DNA of 64,000 nt from contig MU839832.1 in the NCBI GenBank assembly GCA_030411725.1, positions 1,798,001 through 1,862,000 of the forward strand, read 5' to 3'. This document shows positions 44,855 to 56,885 of this stretch, in pieces. The position numbers were made by a program, and so were the translations under genes. The notes under the pieces were generated by a model. It did no database searches. It was given only the letters and a program-made list of their open reading frames with translations, and was not told the origin of the DNA. This stretch comes from Echria macrotheca (lineage: Eukaryota > Ascomycota > Sordariomycetes > Sordariales > Schizotheciaceae). Position 1 is the first letter of the stretch. Every line of letters starts with the position of its first letter.

Positions 44855-46633
44855 ATGGACGATGACCATGGCAGCGGGGGGCACCGCCATCCAGCACCAG
44901 CTCCCGAAAAGCCAATGCTTGTCGTGTACACGAAGGGCGTTTGTCAGGATCAGCATCTGAATCGGATTGGCGACAAGACCGAAGTCGAAGACGACGGCCC
45001 GCCCGTGGTGCAAGAACAAGCAGATCTCGTGCAGCTTGCCATCATTGGACACAATATCTTCTACACCGGCCCCGCCGGCTGCGGCAAAACATTTGTCTTG
45101 CACCGAATCAAGTCCGCCCTGCGCGAGATGGGCAAGAGGGTTGACGTCGTGGCGCCGACCGGCATCGCCGCGTACGCTGTCGGCGGCACGACTATGCACA
45201 ACCACCTGCGCATCACGCCCGACGGCCTGGGCAAGAGAAAACTTGAAGATGTCCTTCTCCAGTACTACCCTGGAAGCAAGCGCGCTCAGGATCTGCGAGC
45301 GACCGATGTCCTAATCATTGACGAGATCAGCATGGTCTCCGGCCCGATGCTCGACCGCTTCAGCGACATCCTCAAGCAAGCGCGCAACAATTCCAACCCG
45401 TTTGGTGGCCTCCAGATCATCGCGACCGGCGACTTCTATCAGCTGCCACCCATCAAGCCGTTCGAGTTCTGCTGCGAGCTGGAGTGCAAGGTGTTTCCCG
45501 ACACATGGAACCCGCAGTTTTACAAGTGCGACAAGTGCGAACAAGTCTACTACGACAAGAACAAGTGGGCATTTGCGAGCGCCGCCTGGGCCGAGAGCAA
45601 CTTTCTCCTCTGCGCGCTGCAGAAGATGCACCGGCAGAAGGATCCGCTCTTCCTCAGCGTACTCAACAAGATCCGCAGGGGCGATCCGCTGCAAGCGGGC
45701 GAGAGGACGTATCTCATGCGCCACCCGTCCGAGGCCGAGGGCGGTATCAAGCTGATGTCGACCAACAAGATGGTCCGCGAAGCCAACCGCGCCGGTCTCG
45801 CCCGGCTCTCTGGACAGGAGTACGTGTACACATGCTACGACAATTTTAAGGTGACATCGGGCCACGAGGGCAAGTACGACGACTATTTCGAAAGGACGCT
45901 GGACTGGGTCGATGACGATGACGAGAAAAAGCCCGTCAAGGTGCTCAGCAAGCTCAAGGATCATCGGTACGCAGCGCGCGTGCGGTTCAAAGTTGGAGCC
46001 AAGGTCATGTTGCTTGCGAATCTTGCCGTCAGCAGAGGGTTGTGCAACAGCACGCAGGGCGAAATTACAGGGTTCGAGCCGCTCGACATGGGAAAGCTGC
46101 CGTCTACGCTGGACGGGACGCTCGGGGCCATGTACGGCAAGCACAAAGAGGGGCACATCCGCAACTTTTGCCAGGCCCAGAAGATCGAGGGCTTCCCCAT
46201 CGTGACTTTCCAGAATGGCATCACCGAGACGATTTACCCGGAGTGTACCGTCCAGGAGATCGGTGTTGGCATCCCGGTGGTGTTTGGCGGCCAGCCGGGA
46301 GAAAAGCGCTACAGTTTGCTCTGTCGTACGCAGCTGCCGCTGACCGCTGCGTGGGCGCTCACTATTCACAAGGCTCAGGGTATGACGCTCGAGAGGGCTG
46401 TCGTGCACCTTCAGGGAATGCAACGTGGGCAACAGTTGTACGTGGCCCTCTCGCGTGTGAAGGGGCCGCGCGGGCTGCGGATTGAGGGTGGTGAGTGGGA
46501 TCTGGAGGGAAAGGTGAAAAAGTGTGAGGAGGTGGATATGTTCTACGCGAAGCTGAGGCAAGTCAGTTACTTCATACCGAGGGGTAAAAGCTGGGGATAT
46601 CCTGGATGGATGAACATTGTCCAGGACATGTAG
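44855..46633 (+). CDS. PIF1-like DNA helicase
   Basis: Single exon, 592 aa from the Met at 44855 (the frame is open further upstream, but that part is not helicase-like). Superfamily 1B motifs: Walker A GPAGCGKT (72-79), VVAPTGIAAYAVGG (Ia), IIDEISMVS (II, Asp156-Glu157), ATGDFYQLPP (III), and near the end LTIHKAQGMTLERAV and LYVALSRVKG (V/VI). A CDKC pair with a preceding Cys-rich segment forms a possible zinc site between motifs III and IV. PIF1 helicases unwind 5'-3', including G-quadruplexes, and act in telomere, rDNA or mitochondrial maintenance; this compact form is a second fungal class besides the canonical PIF1. No Rep/HUH domain or Helitron ends nearby. Confidence 0.9.
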   Translation: MDDDHGSGGHRHPAPAPEKPMLVVYTKGVCQDQHLNRIGDKTEVEDDGPPVVQEQADLVQLAIIGHNIFYTGPAGCGKTFVLHRIKSALREMGKRVDVVAPTGIAAYAVGGTTMHNHLRITPDGLGKRKLEDVLLQYYPGSKRAQDLRATDVLIIDEISMVSGPMLDRFSDILKQARNNSNPFGGLQIIATGDFYQLPPIKPFEFCCELECKVFPDTWNPQFYKCDKCEQVYYDKNKWAFASAAWAESNFLLCALQKMHRQKDPLFLSVLNKIRRGDPLQAGERTYLMRHPSEAEGGIKLMSTNKMVREANRAGLARLSGQEYVYTCYDNFKVTSGHEGKYDDYFERTLDWVDDDDEKKPVKVLSKLKDHRYAARVRFKVGAKVMLLANLAVSRGLCNSTQGEITGFEPLDMGKLPSTLDGTLGAMYGKHKEGHIRNFCQAQKIEGFPIVTFQNGITETIYPECTVQEIGVGIPVVFGGQPGEKRYSLLCRTQLPLTAAWALTIHKAQGMTLERAVVHLQGMQRGQQLYVALSRVKGPRGLRIEGGEWDLEGKVKKCEEVDMFYAKLRQVSYFIPRGKSWGYPGWMNIVQDM

Positions 46634-47498
46634 CTCCAAAGCGCAGAGTGTCTTTTCCTCGCTTGCATGACCTAGCATAGGAGTATTACCTACAGGTATA
46701 TGTAATCTGGTAGTCTGTAGCCCAGTCCCATGGGAGAGACCAGCGCTAGTACAATACAACTTGCCCACAGAAAGAAGTCAGACCGTGTCTCGGGAACAGA
46801 GCTGCACAGCATGGATTCCACATCGCCACTAGCCTTGAGGATTGTTGGCGACTGAGCAGGCCATAGCCAGTCCGGGCCTCGATGAAGGCCACAGATGTCA
46901 AGAGATATCGTTTGGAGTTTAATGCGAATCTGCCCATCTCCCGCGGCTCGCTCTCCATTGCCTCCCCGGTAAGAAGTGGACCAGACTTGAAAGGCACTCA
47001 AACCACAACAATCGATTTTGGTTTGGAGAAAAAGAATGGTTCTCGGGACAACATTATGAACTCTCAACATACCGCCGCCAACAGAAAAGTCGAGGGCGAA
47101 AAAGGAAGGAGAGGACGAAAACAAAAAAAAAAACATACAACACCAGGGATTCGCTGGTCGTCACCGACCCAACTACTAGTCTGGCCCTCACTGGCTTATC
47201 TATGGGAGAGCGGACGGGATCCCGAGTTCTCCAGTGGGTATGGTCGTATGTGAAAGATGTTGTGCGTGTAGCTGCTTATCGTCCTTGGCCTGCTGTGAAC
47301 ATGGAGATATGTCCCCCGACCGAATACAACCAACATGCAAACACCGTATACCCCGCTCACGATTATGAGCTGCGCGCTGATGCCATGGCGGTTTTTGACT
47401 GGAGTCATTGGTCCGGCAAAAGGGGCGCCTGCAAAGTGAGGAATGCTCATGGAATGCGGTGTATCAAATGCTGATGCCCAACACGGTTGGCAACACCT
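46634..47498. other. intergenic between convergent genes
   Basis: 865 bp between the helicase and GNAT 3' ends. A hydrophobic minus-strand ORF (46690-47136) is not convincing. Confidence 0.5.
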
Positions 47499-48086
47499 TC
47501 ACTCAGCAACATCCAGCTTCCTCCACAAAGCCACATGCAAAATCCCATCCTCGACCCACGGCTCAGCCCCCTCGTCCCTCACAAACCCCATCCGCACATA
47601 CAACCCTTCAACCTCAGTCTGCGCATGCACCAAGACCCACCCCTCCCAATTCTCACCCAAAGCTCCGGGGTTCTCCGCCGCCCACCGCATCGCCTCCTCA
47701 ACCAACTTCCGACTCACACCCAACCCTCTATACCCCTTCAAAACAGCCAACCTCCCAATCTTGATACACGCCCTACCCCCGTCGATGGCGGGGGCATTCC
47801 CAACATGAACAGGGAGGATCCGCACCGTCCCGACTGGGACTTCCTCTTCTCCACGATCGCCGGGAAGAAGAGCGAGGAAATGAAACGATAAGGGATCGTG
47901 ATCGTCGAATTCGAGCTCCAGTGGAATTTTTTGTTCGTCAACGAAGACGGCCTCGCGGATGGACATGGATTGGCGGAAGGGGGTGGAGATGGGGACGGAG
48001 GGGGGTTGGGCTGCGGCGCGGAGGGTGCGGTTGTAACCTTCCACTGACGGGCCGGGTGGTGGGATAAAGACGATGCGGAGGGCCAT
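47499..48086 (-). CDS. GNAT-family N-acetyltransferase
   Basis: Single exon, 195 aa. The acetyl-CoA signature lies in IGRLAVLKGYRGLGVSRKLVEEA (R-G-x-G-V form of R/Q-x-x-G-x-G/A) at about 110-130. The N-terminal part with RQSMSIREAVFVDEQKIPLELEFDDHD matches the ElaA-like branch, in which a variable acceptor is acetylated, and the C-terminal VEGLYVRMGFVRDEG ends the fold. The substrate (amine, protein N-terminus or small molecule) cannot be inferred. Cytosolic by lack of targeting signals. Confidence 0.9.
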   Translation of the reverse strand: MALRIVFIPPPGPSVEGYNRTLRAAAQPPSVPISTPFRQSMSIREAVFVDEQKIPLELEFDDHDPLSFHFLALLPGDRGEEEVPVGTVRILPVHVGNAPAIDGGRACIKIGRLAVLKGYRGLGVSRKLVEEAMRWAAENPGALGENWEGWVLVHAQTEVEGLYVRMGFVRDEGAEPWVEDGILHVALWRKLDVAE

Positions 48087-48347
48087 TTTGACTTTTGGTT
48101 TCTTTGGATGGTGTTTATGCTTTGGGTGAACTGGCGGGTTGCGTGTGGGACTGTGTGACGTCTGTTGGATGAGTCAACTTTCAGGGTGGACCCGCCGCTG
48201 AAACGAATCACCAGCAGGTCCAGGACAAAGACTGAACGCTGCGGCGCATCTGCTGTGCTATATCCACGATAAAAAAAGAGGACAACGAGTGGAAGTACTT
48301 TGACTATTCCTCGGGCATTCTCATCGAGCAGCAATGGCATGCACCGC

Positions 48348-48352
48348 AAAAA
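48348..48352 (-). terminator. Pol III terminator of tRNA-Thr
   Basis: TTTTT on the minus strand, 8 bases after the tRNA 3' end. Confidence 0.65.
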
Positions 48353-48360
48353 TGAAAGCT

Positions 48361-48445
48361 TGCCCCCATGCGGGATTGAACCGCAGACCTTGTCATGTCG
48401 CTGGATGGCTACGAGTGACACGCTCTACCACTGAGCTATACGGGC
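48361..48445 (-). tRNA. tRNA-Thr (CGT), with intron
   Basis: Minus strand: D-arm GCTCAGTGGTAGAGC, anticodon stem TGTCA/TGACA, anticodon CGT at 48413-48411, T-arm TGCGG TTCAATC CCGCA. A 13 nt intron (48409-48397) follows position 37. The acceptor stem GCCCGTA/TGGGGGC has a G-G mismatch at pair 5 and a T-G wobble at pair 6. Confidence 0.85.
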
Positions 48446-49091
48446 TTTGATGTTTATTGGTTCGTTCGAAGACTCTACAAACCCAGACTTCTGACATCAC
48501 GGCAAGTTGCAATCCTGTTGTCCTGTTCTCAGGGGCTCACAGCGGACTCAGAAACCAGAACGGTTGTCGAATACCCAACGTGCACCGCAGGTTTGAACTG
48601 TGTTTATTTACATAACTCTCAAAGATCATGACTGTTTAGGACTTGGCTTTTGTCCATTGTCTCTGATTCGCAAGAGGGATAAACATTGGGCTACCCTAGG
48701 TATCCCATCAATCAGATAGTAGGTGGTCTTCTGAGTATCACAACATCCTAGCGAATCCCACCACCATTACACCATTATAATAAGGAGTGAATTGTTACCT
48801 GGGTACGCTCGTTGTGATACTCTGACTCTATCGCATATTGGCGCTCTATGAGTCCGTAGAATACAAAAGTTTATACATCGGAAAGTGCTAAAGCTAGCAG
48901 AACAGAAATCAGAAAAGAAGATGGTATCACCGCTCGCGGTATTGCTCCGGCCGCGCCCCCAACTCCAAAGCCAAAAATGCCACCGCCTCCGTACCCCGTA
49001 ATGATACACGGCATAAAAAAGACATTTGTACAGTGGAGAAAATCATGACTCATGACTCATGCTATGCCAATGAGGTGTCACACTCGCACCC
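48446..49091. other. intergenic
   Basis: 646 bp between tRNA-Thr and the SAT4-type gene 3' end; nothing recognised. Confidence 0.5.
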
Positions 49092-50178
49092 TCACGCATA
49101 ACTCCGAAACCCATATCGCTGCGGCTGCCGCTCAACGTCGTCTCGTAGCGGGTTGTCCAACCAGTCCGGCCTCCCCTTGAGCTGTTCCAGCTCAACAAGC
49201 GACCCCCTTCGTCCCCGGGATCCCAGCCCGCCAGTGCCGCTGCGACTTCGACTCGTCCCGCCCCCGCGGCCGGTGAGACTGCGCTTGGCGCCGACGAGCA
49301 AAACTCGGAAGATGGGGATGGCCTGGGCGATGATGGTCGCAGCCGGCTCGAGGAAGTTGAAGATGGACATGAAGACCAGGAATTCTGTTTTATGTCAGTC
49401 TCGGTTCTTGTGAAAAGATTTTGGGGGGACTTACCGAAATCATTGTCGCCCTGGACGAACTGGAAAAAAGCGCGTAGGATGGTGATCACGCCCGTCAGCG
49501 CGCCGAGGCTCATGGCTATCGCGAGGCCGACCTTCTCCCGCTTCTGCAGCTGCAGCTCGCGGACGACGAGCCAGGGGAAGAGGGCGAGCAAGACGTCGAC
49601 AACGCCGCCGTAGACTGTGTCTGTCAGTACACATGCCGCCTATCTGCATACAGCTGCAAAGGCATACCGATAGTTGTCCCGCCAAGATACTGCAACGTCT
49701 TGAGATCATAGCACATATGATGCTCCGGCCGAAACTTGGCGCGCGGATCCACGCACGCCGGGATCCAAACCGACAACGTCCCGGGGATGAGAATAAGATT
49801 CGCCGAAATAATGATGAACCACAGGAATGCGGCCTGAGCCCGATTCCGCACCAGCCGGGTCAACGTGATGGCGAAAGCGATCTTGGCCCAGCTGGTAGCT
49901 ACCATGGTCATCTCCGTCGAGGTGTTCTGCAGAAGGAAAAAAGTGCGCTTCGCGTCGTCGGTCGCCGACCCGACCGCCATGGTCCGGCTGATCAGCGCGC
50001 CTGCGATCAAGAGTAATGCCCACGCCGTCGTGAGCACGTAGTCGTCCCACCAGAGCTGGGCGAGATGGCGCCGGCACCAGAGGCGGACGGCGAGGAATGC
50101 GGCCGAGGAGCCGACGAGGACCCAGATGGCCACGTTGGTTTGGGCGAATTGGCCATGGTCGCCTCTGCCGCTGGCCAT
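49092..50178 (-). CDS. SAT4/rhodopsin-like fungal integral membrane protein, second
   Basis: Exons 50178-49668, 49620-49435, 49384-49092; introns 47 and 50 nt in frame; 329 aa. Seven hydrophobic segments with family landmarks: VRLWCRRHLAQLWWDDYVL after TM1, SWAKIAFAITLTRL mid-protein, DTVYGGVVDVLLALFPW across the first intron, and a loop with KREKVGLAIAMSLG. The tail is Gly/Ser/Arg-rich. Same broad family as the 26-27 kb gene but clearly divergent from it. Probable plasma-membrane protein of unknown ligand. Confidence 0.88.
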
Positions 50179-51502
50179 TTCTTTCTTTTTTTCTGGTTTT
50201 TATCGAGAATCTATTCCGACATGAAAGAAGGCCACAAAGGAACAGTGGAAAAGAGATCCTCTGGCAGTGCCGAGCGAGGATCGACGGATGGGTGCCCAGG
50301 TGGTTAATTAACAACCACGGCTTATAGCCCCTCGGCTCGGGTGCTCGTCGCGTGGCTTTTTCTCTTGGGAGAAAATCCGGGGAATCCGCACCATACCCAG
50401 GGATTCAGAAAGATGCCACACCAGAAAGCATGCTGAGACGGTTGTGCGTGTTTTGGGATCCTCACTAGCGTCGCTTCTCCTGTCTGTGTGTTTCCCCGCC
50501 GTCGCCCTGGTTTTTGTGTGTGGGGGGTTTTATCAGTTATCTCCAACTCGGCTTGTTTCATCAACGCCGACACACAGCTCCACAGCTGCACACCTTTTTC
50601 GCACCCACGTTTTTTTAACAAGCTCGTGGTGTTGTGGCGATGCACTTTGGAAACTACTTCACACCCCTTTCTGCAGGTAAAGACTTTTGTGATACCCGTC
50701 CGGGGTGTGGCTTCTGAACTTCTTGGTGTTCTAGCGAACGGGCAGAGAGCGGATGATGGCTCGCACAGACGACAGATACGAAAAAAGGTGTGGGTTCTCT
50801 GGAGTGTTCGCCGTAACACCATTGCTCCTCGCGGTGTGTGTGCGGAGGAATTGCCGTCTTTGCGACGCTCCGGCCGTTGCTTCGGGTCTGTAGGAGAGAT
50901 GCGACGACAGTTATGGCTGCAAGGTCGTGGGTTGATGGATGTCTACACGCGGTGGTATATCGGTTGACACTTCTCGGCTGCAATTTCTGAACCGCGTTTT
51001 CGATATTGCTGATGCTTCTCAATTCTCACTGATCGACTACCTCGGCTTGTAGTTGGTGATCCTCTCCTCTCGTTCTTGATACCTACCTAGTGATGAACGC
51101 CGAGCGAAGATGATCTGCAAGGTGGCGTTTTATTTGCACCGTAACACAGACGTATGGTCTATCTCGCCCAGCCTACTCACAGACGGATAGCCCCTCTAGG
51201 TCCGGCAGAGAGGTCACACATCGAAGTCAGAGCTCTCGGCCTCCTTACATTCCTACGCTGGCCACGCATCTACTTGTGGCTGAGGCGTCCGGGCACGCCT
51301 CCCAGCCTTCTTCCCTAATCGATGACCAAGCTACGATCGACGATGCTTATTATGCCGATCTCTAGAATGCTTACAGCACGATGACCAAGTCGCCGTATTC
51401 AGGCATACACCATCCTTTAGCACAGCACCCAGATAGGCCACCCACCGCAACGCATAAGACAGCCTTCTGACTGCCTTCGATAGAAGCCCTCCCGCCCACC
51501 GC
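50179..51502. other. intergenic
   Basis: 1.3 kb between the SAT4-type gene and the MFS gene, both minus strand. No supported gene. Confidence 0.5.
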
Positions 51503-53579
51503 TCAATGCGCAAACCGGAAATCCAGCCTTCGACTCCCCGTCAACGTCGTATTCCGCACATACTCCGCTCTCTCCTCTTCCGTCATGGCATTCCAGATCA
51601 CATCTCGTCGGCGATTGCGCCACTGGTAGTAAAACTTTGCGAAGAGAAAGGCAAAGATCACGATCACGTTGACAATGACCAGGTTCTGGTTGCCGTTTTT
51701 GTACAGCGGCTTGTCGTAGTCCTGGTAGACGTAGGCAGCCGTGATGCTACCCGCTTGGACGGACATCTGTTTGATACGTGGTGAGCATCTGTGCGCTACT
51801 AGCCGTGACGAATGGGAGAGAGAGGAGGATATCAGGGGTTGGAGGAGGGGGTTGCTTACGTTGTACAACGCTGCGGAGACCGATCGTACGCCTACGTTGT
51901 TTGAGTTTCGGGATGTCCATCCGACGAGGATGGCGTCTGTTCTTTATCAGCTTCTCTTGACTTGTAAACATGATGGGAGAATGCATACGCGCATAAGGAT
52001 ACGATGTTAGTACTGTCACCAACGCGTAAGTGCCCCATTTATCGACAATCACACCTGGCCACCATCGTAGGGCAATAAGACATGGAAGAGTCCATATCGG
52101 CTGCAGAAGCGCGACGAATGCGCGCTCGTTGAGTTTCTCAGATAACCGGGTCAACAGGATGAGGTTGATGATATGAAAGACGTTCTACTCCCGTTATTAG
52201 ACCTAGTCCTAACTCGGCTGACAACGTCTCCGACCCAAGTTATCACTCACATAGGGAATGGTCAACAAATTCGTCGTAAACGGGCTGAAACCCAGATTCC
52301 GCAGCGTAAGCGTGATATACTGCGTCGGCGGCGTGGAGGGGATGAACTCAATCAGCCCAATCAGATACAGCGGCCACAGGTCGTAGTCCTTGAGGGCCTC
52401 CCACAGACGCCGCGGCGTGATGGCCTGCCGGTTGTGCATGTCGCCCTTGGACGGGTCGTCGCGCAGCACCCGGTTGACGGCGATTGACACCTCGCGGTCC
52501 GTGAACCAGCCGTTCGGCCGGAACCATGTTTTCGTCTGGACTGCTGACGCCGGCATGAGGAAGAAACTTGCAACGCCAACGATCAAGGTGATCAGACCCT
52601 CGACGAGGAACAGCCAACGCCAGCCGCCCCAGCCATTGATGCCACGGAGGTGGAGGAGGGCGAAGGCGAGGAGGGACGTGATGATCCCTGTGACGGAGAG
52701 GGAGGTCCAGAAGTAGCTGAGTCGGATGGGGAGCTCGCGGGAGGTGTAAAAATAGGACAGCCAGAGGACGATGTCGGGGATGAAGCCGCCCTGTGCTGTT
52801 ATCAGTGGGGGGCCAAGTTGGCGGGCTCGGTGGAAAGAGGCATACCTCGAGGAGACCAAGAAGAGACCTCGTGCACAAAAAGCTGGTCCGGCCGGTTAGA
52901 GCACATTGTGCGACAGCTACAATCGACCATAGCACAATCTGCATGGGAATCCATCGGTCCGGTCCGATTTTCTTGGAGACCAGCTGGGACGGCAGCTCGG
53001 CGAGCAGGAAGGACAACCGGAAGATGCTGTTCCCATCGTTGTAGTCTAGTTGGTATAATCAGCGACCTTATTCTTGCCCGGCTCAGTCGATGAAGAATAA
53101 TAGAACAGAGAATGGCCTACCATTTGTCGTCAATCCCAGATCGTCCAGCATGTTATCCGACACGGCCTGCGCTAGATTTCCCCGGTCGACTTGGAGAGCG
53201 AAGAACATGACGCACTAGGTAGACATTGACCCGTATCAGCCAAACCTCATGACCGCAGACGAAGCACGGGGAGAGACAAGACTGGTAAACGCACCGCCCA
53301 CAAGCAAACCCTCCAGTCCAACTTTCTAACCAACCTCCGTTCCTCTTCCTCAGTCCACACCAGCGTCGGATCATAGACATGTCGGCATTCATACTGCGAC
53401 TTCTCATACACCTGCCGCCAGCGCTCGGCAGTGGCCGGGTCCGCGAACGGGTTCTTTTCGGTTGCGTAGCCGTCTTCGGACCCCGACAGGTCGCTCGAGA
53501 TGTGTGTCAGAGCTGCTTTGTCGGTGCTCGGCGCCGTGCCAGGGTCCTTGGCACCCAGATCCGTGGCGTCCTTGGCCAT
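51503..53579 (-). CDS. MFS transporter, Dal5/Tna1 (anion:cation symporter) type
   Basis: Seven exons: 53579-53295, 53214-53121, 53045-52846, 52790-52251, 52184-51989, 51936-51860, 51766-51503; every junction keeps frame; 551 aa. Landmarks of the allantoate-permease group: EEERRLVRKLDWRVC before TM1, LQVDRGNLAQAVSDNM, DYNDGNSIFRLSFLLAELPSQL, GLLEGGFIPDIVLWLSYFY, and after TM6 LTLRNLGFSPFTTNLLTIP; late HAILVGWTSRNSNNV...SAALYN. Twelve membrane segments are expected. Family members import organic anions such as allantoate, nicotinate, pantothenate or biotin precursors with protons. The C-terminal tail has KPLYKNGNQN and an Arg-rich end. Exact substrate not predictable. Confidence 0.93.
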
Positions 53580-55146
53580 AATTGATAGGAGCTTGGCTGG
53601 GCTTGTGTGAGCTTGTGTGAGCTTGTTTGTCGATCAATGGGGATTTTCATGGAGGGAGGTTCCGGGATATTTATTCTCATTCTTCTCAACTTCTTTCGTT
53701 ACTCTTGTATTTGTCTCCAGTGATCGTCCGGCATGGGATGATTGCGTGCTCAACGCACCGATCTGCCATACCATCATGCTGTGACTACCGCGGAGGCCGT
53801 TAAGTCCGGAAACTCCTCAAAGGGCTTCTATTACACAGCATCTGTCTTGGCAGCTTCTGGGCATCATTTTTGTAATCGTCGAAACCGATATTGGGGCGGC
53901 GGGGGATTCAGTTCGAGCACGCACGCTCGCCAGACTGCACGTATGGGACGTGGGGGGACCCGTATGTGGCGACGCATACTCCATGTCCAAGGAATCCTCT
54001 GAGAGATTTATCTCCGGCAAACATAGAAGGATGTTGTATGTGTTCATGTTGAGATGCCAAGGGATGGCGGGACATGTATATAGGATTAGCTCATTACCCC
54101 CTCAATCTCCAAGATGCCTGTCCGTAGGTAGTGGGCAATCACTTATCTTACGAGAAGAAATCGATTGTGCCTTGCTAAGAAGGGCAAGTTGTGAGGATTT
54201 GGACCAATGAGCTTCTTGTCCAACTGAGAGTTGGCTATTTGTGTTGAAACTTGGTGGTGAATGCTACCTACCTTACTGAGTCGATCTCGCAATATGGTGC
54301 CATACACGTGCAGCACCGGCCGGCAGTTACATTCCGGTTGGCCTCCCACAACGAGCGCCACTCAGCGGATTGCGCAACTTCTCCATCGCAAACGTGCCTC
54401 CAATGATGATGATAAATCCATAAAAGAATCCTTTTCCGCAGAGAGCCGGAGAAGTGGGAATTCGGCGAATCTCTCTCTTTGTAGAAAAGAAGCGACGAGT
54501 ATCTTGCTGCAGAATGAAAAGCTTCCACTCCCCCTTCCCTCCTTGTCCGAGGAAGCCATGGAGCCGCTAGTTTTGCTTCAGTCTGAAAGAATGATGCTCT
54601 CAACGGCGACTTAACCGCCACTATCTCCAGCTGAACCGGCACAGGGACGACTTCCGAGCCCTTTCGCGTCTGGTCGGCAAGTCGTTTCTTCGCCTCCTCT
54701 TGCCGGCACTCTCCAGCGATACACGAAGCATGGCAGCCATGCGTATGTATGGGTTGATATGCCGCCTAGCAATATTCAGGTACGTGTCCGCCATTTCGAA
54801 ACGAAGCGGAAGAGTCCCCACAGGTCGATGATTAGGTATGCTTGGAAAATTGTACATCCAGTACGCCGTGGTTCACAACAAAGTCACTGCCACTATTGTT
54901 TCCGATGATGGTTCTCAGTTTAACTACCATTGATGTTGCTTGGCTCTTCGCGTAGTCACTTCGCACGATCATGATGACTTGTGTCAGGTATCTGAGGGGA
55001 GGCGTCTAACACCGCTGCTCTGAGTCGGGCTACATCTAGGATCAGGACGGACAATGGCATCTATTCTCTTTGATCTCATGGCAATCCGATAGTTTGTATA
55101 AGCTGTGTTGCTGAGACTGGAGACCGGGAACTACACGTTAAAGTTA

Positions 55147-55200
55147 AAGACAGTTCGACCCAATTTGACAGAAAAGACAGTTCGACTCAATTTGACAGAG
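55147..55200. repeat. 27 bp tandem repeat, two copies
   Basis: Units 55147-55173 and 55174-55200 (aagacagttcgacccaattt...) differ at two or so bases. Confidence 0.8.
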
Positions 55201-55686
55201 ATATCCATCCATCCTACGGCCACGGTTCCAGTTGCATTTTGGCTCTACGGAACACTGGGGCCAGATCCAGACAGTCAGGTAGGGCATCTGATAGCCGGGC
55301 ACTCCCTTTTTAAAGAGACAAGCATCCACCCCAAACCACTCCCCGCCCACCATCTGCTCCGAAGCTGCTAGAAAGCTGCCCCTAGGTCAAGGGGAAGATC
55401 TGATATATTCACTACACCATCCTACTTCTAGTATGCTAAGAAATGATCGAAACGGCGGTGGATACTGGTCTGGAATCAACACCTTTGAGCTTGCAAATAC
55501 GCTGTTATAGTGGTTGTGAGTTTGATGTCAGAACCTTGGATGTATGTAAGGTACAGGTATGTATTGGGGGAATACCCATGCAAGCCCGTCTATCAAAAAG
55601 GGGCTCAGTTATCAGATGCCTCAGGTACTAGTTGAGATTAAAAAATAAGTCTCATGAAACGCGGTCTACGGAATACCAAATCCGCC

Positions 55687-56133
55687 TCAATTAGAGAAAG
55701 ATTCTAGCATAGGTAGACATGTGGAATCATGTTGGGTCGTTCCGATCAGGCTCTCATCCTCTGTGTCGTCGATGGTCTGGACCGTCGAGAGTGGAGTCGG
55801 CGTTGCATTCCGAGGAACAGAGAATTGCGGGGAGATCGGAGAAGAAGTGCGTGCCAAGCCTATCTTTTCACAATAGCTGGCCCTTTCCGTCTTCACAGCT
55901 TTTTGATCTTGAGTTCCTTCGAGATCTAAGAATAGAATCGGGTCACCGATTTGCCTCTTTTGTGTCACTGTCCGAATCCGGGGACCAATCTCAAGGACGG
56001 TCAGGTGTTGGGAGTGCCAAGAAACCATCGGAGTGATTTCCCCGCCGTCGCCGAGACCGGCCGAGCTGAGCTTGTTTGGGACTGCCAAGACTGTGCAGTC
56101 AGGGGCATCGTGATCCCGAGGTTTGTTGGGCAC
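55687..56133 (-). CDS. hypothetical protein, doubtful
   Basis: 148 codons with a protein-like but featureless composition: an N-terminal segment with VLEIGPRIRTVTQKR and a Ser/Thr/Pro-rich C-terminal half. No domain, signal peptide or family recognised, and no neighbouring exon could be joined. It may be a small unknown gene or a chance ORF. Confidence 0.25.
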   Translation of the reverse strand: MPNKPRDHDAPDCTVLAVPNKLSSAGLGDGGEITPMVSWHSQHLTVLEIGPRIRTVTQKRQIGDPILFLDLEGTQDQKAVKTERASYCEKIGLARTSSPISPQFSVPRNATPTPLSTVQTIDDTEDESLIGTTQHDSTCLPMLESFSN

Positions 56134-56885
56134 TTTTGCGCCCTCTGAGCGCTGCCATTTCCTCTTGTCTTCGGTTACTACCTACACTAGTCTACGGATA
56201 GTCTATAGTCGTGACATATCTCAACATGGTCCTTTGGTTCCATGACCTGCTCGACTGGTTCTCGTCAGACAAACAACTTGAACTCCTTCCACCTCCCAAC
56301 CCCCTAGAAACAATAATTCTGACACCAGGGAGACGGTTCAAACTTCGAAGTTGAGGAATCCAGGCAAGGCTGTGGGATCCAATCCTTGAAATCATCTCAG
56401 TGCCAAATCCAACCAAGCTTTACCAAGAAAAGGCTTGGTTATCTCCGGCCATGCCGACATTTCCGGGCAGCCTGGTGCGGCTGAACAAGCGATATTGCGC
56501 TATTGAGACGGCTATGCCGCAAATGGGAGTGCTGCGGAATCCAGCGCAACGACGGAATTCCAATGCGGCTCTGCGCGGCCAGTGGGAAATCGACGATCGT
56601 GGCGCTGGGAGGCGTGGCCGTTTTTAACGTCTTATCTTGCGCTAGCTTGTGCGTTGGGATCACAAGTCGGGGCGGAAGGGATGCCCGAGGGTTCTTGGCG
56701 CGCCGACGCGACAGGTCGGGGGTGGCCAAATAAAGGGGGCGTTCCCCAGTTGACGCCGTCGTGAACTGTCGATGATTCTCCAGTTTCTAGACTCATCCTG
56801 AATTGTACCGACCTAATAACTTTTGAACTATCTCTTACACCGGATAATTGTATATACACGTTCCTCTACACATATCTCCTTCAAA

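Larger units (their letters stand above)
53580..56885. other. gene-poor stretch
   Basis: 3.3 kb without a confidently called gene. One 148-codon minus-strand ORF (55687-56133) is listed with low confidence, and a 27 bp tandem repeat lies at 55147-55200. No transposon ends or recognisable enzyme fragments seen. Confidence 0.45.

Noticed and set aside
44855..46633. Helitron origin for the PIF1-like helicase
   Set aside because: No Rep/HUH domain, no CTRR hairpin end and no flanking repeat recognised; a cellular helicase is the simpler reading.
45311..46768. 485-codon minus-strand open frame
   Set aside because: Antisense shadow of the PIF1-like helicase.
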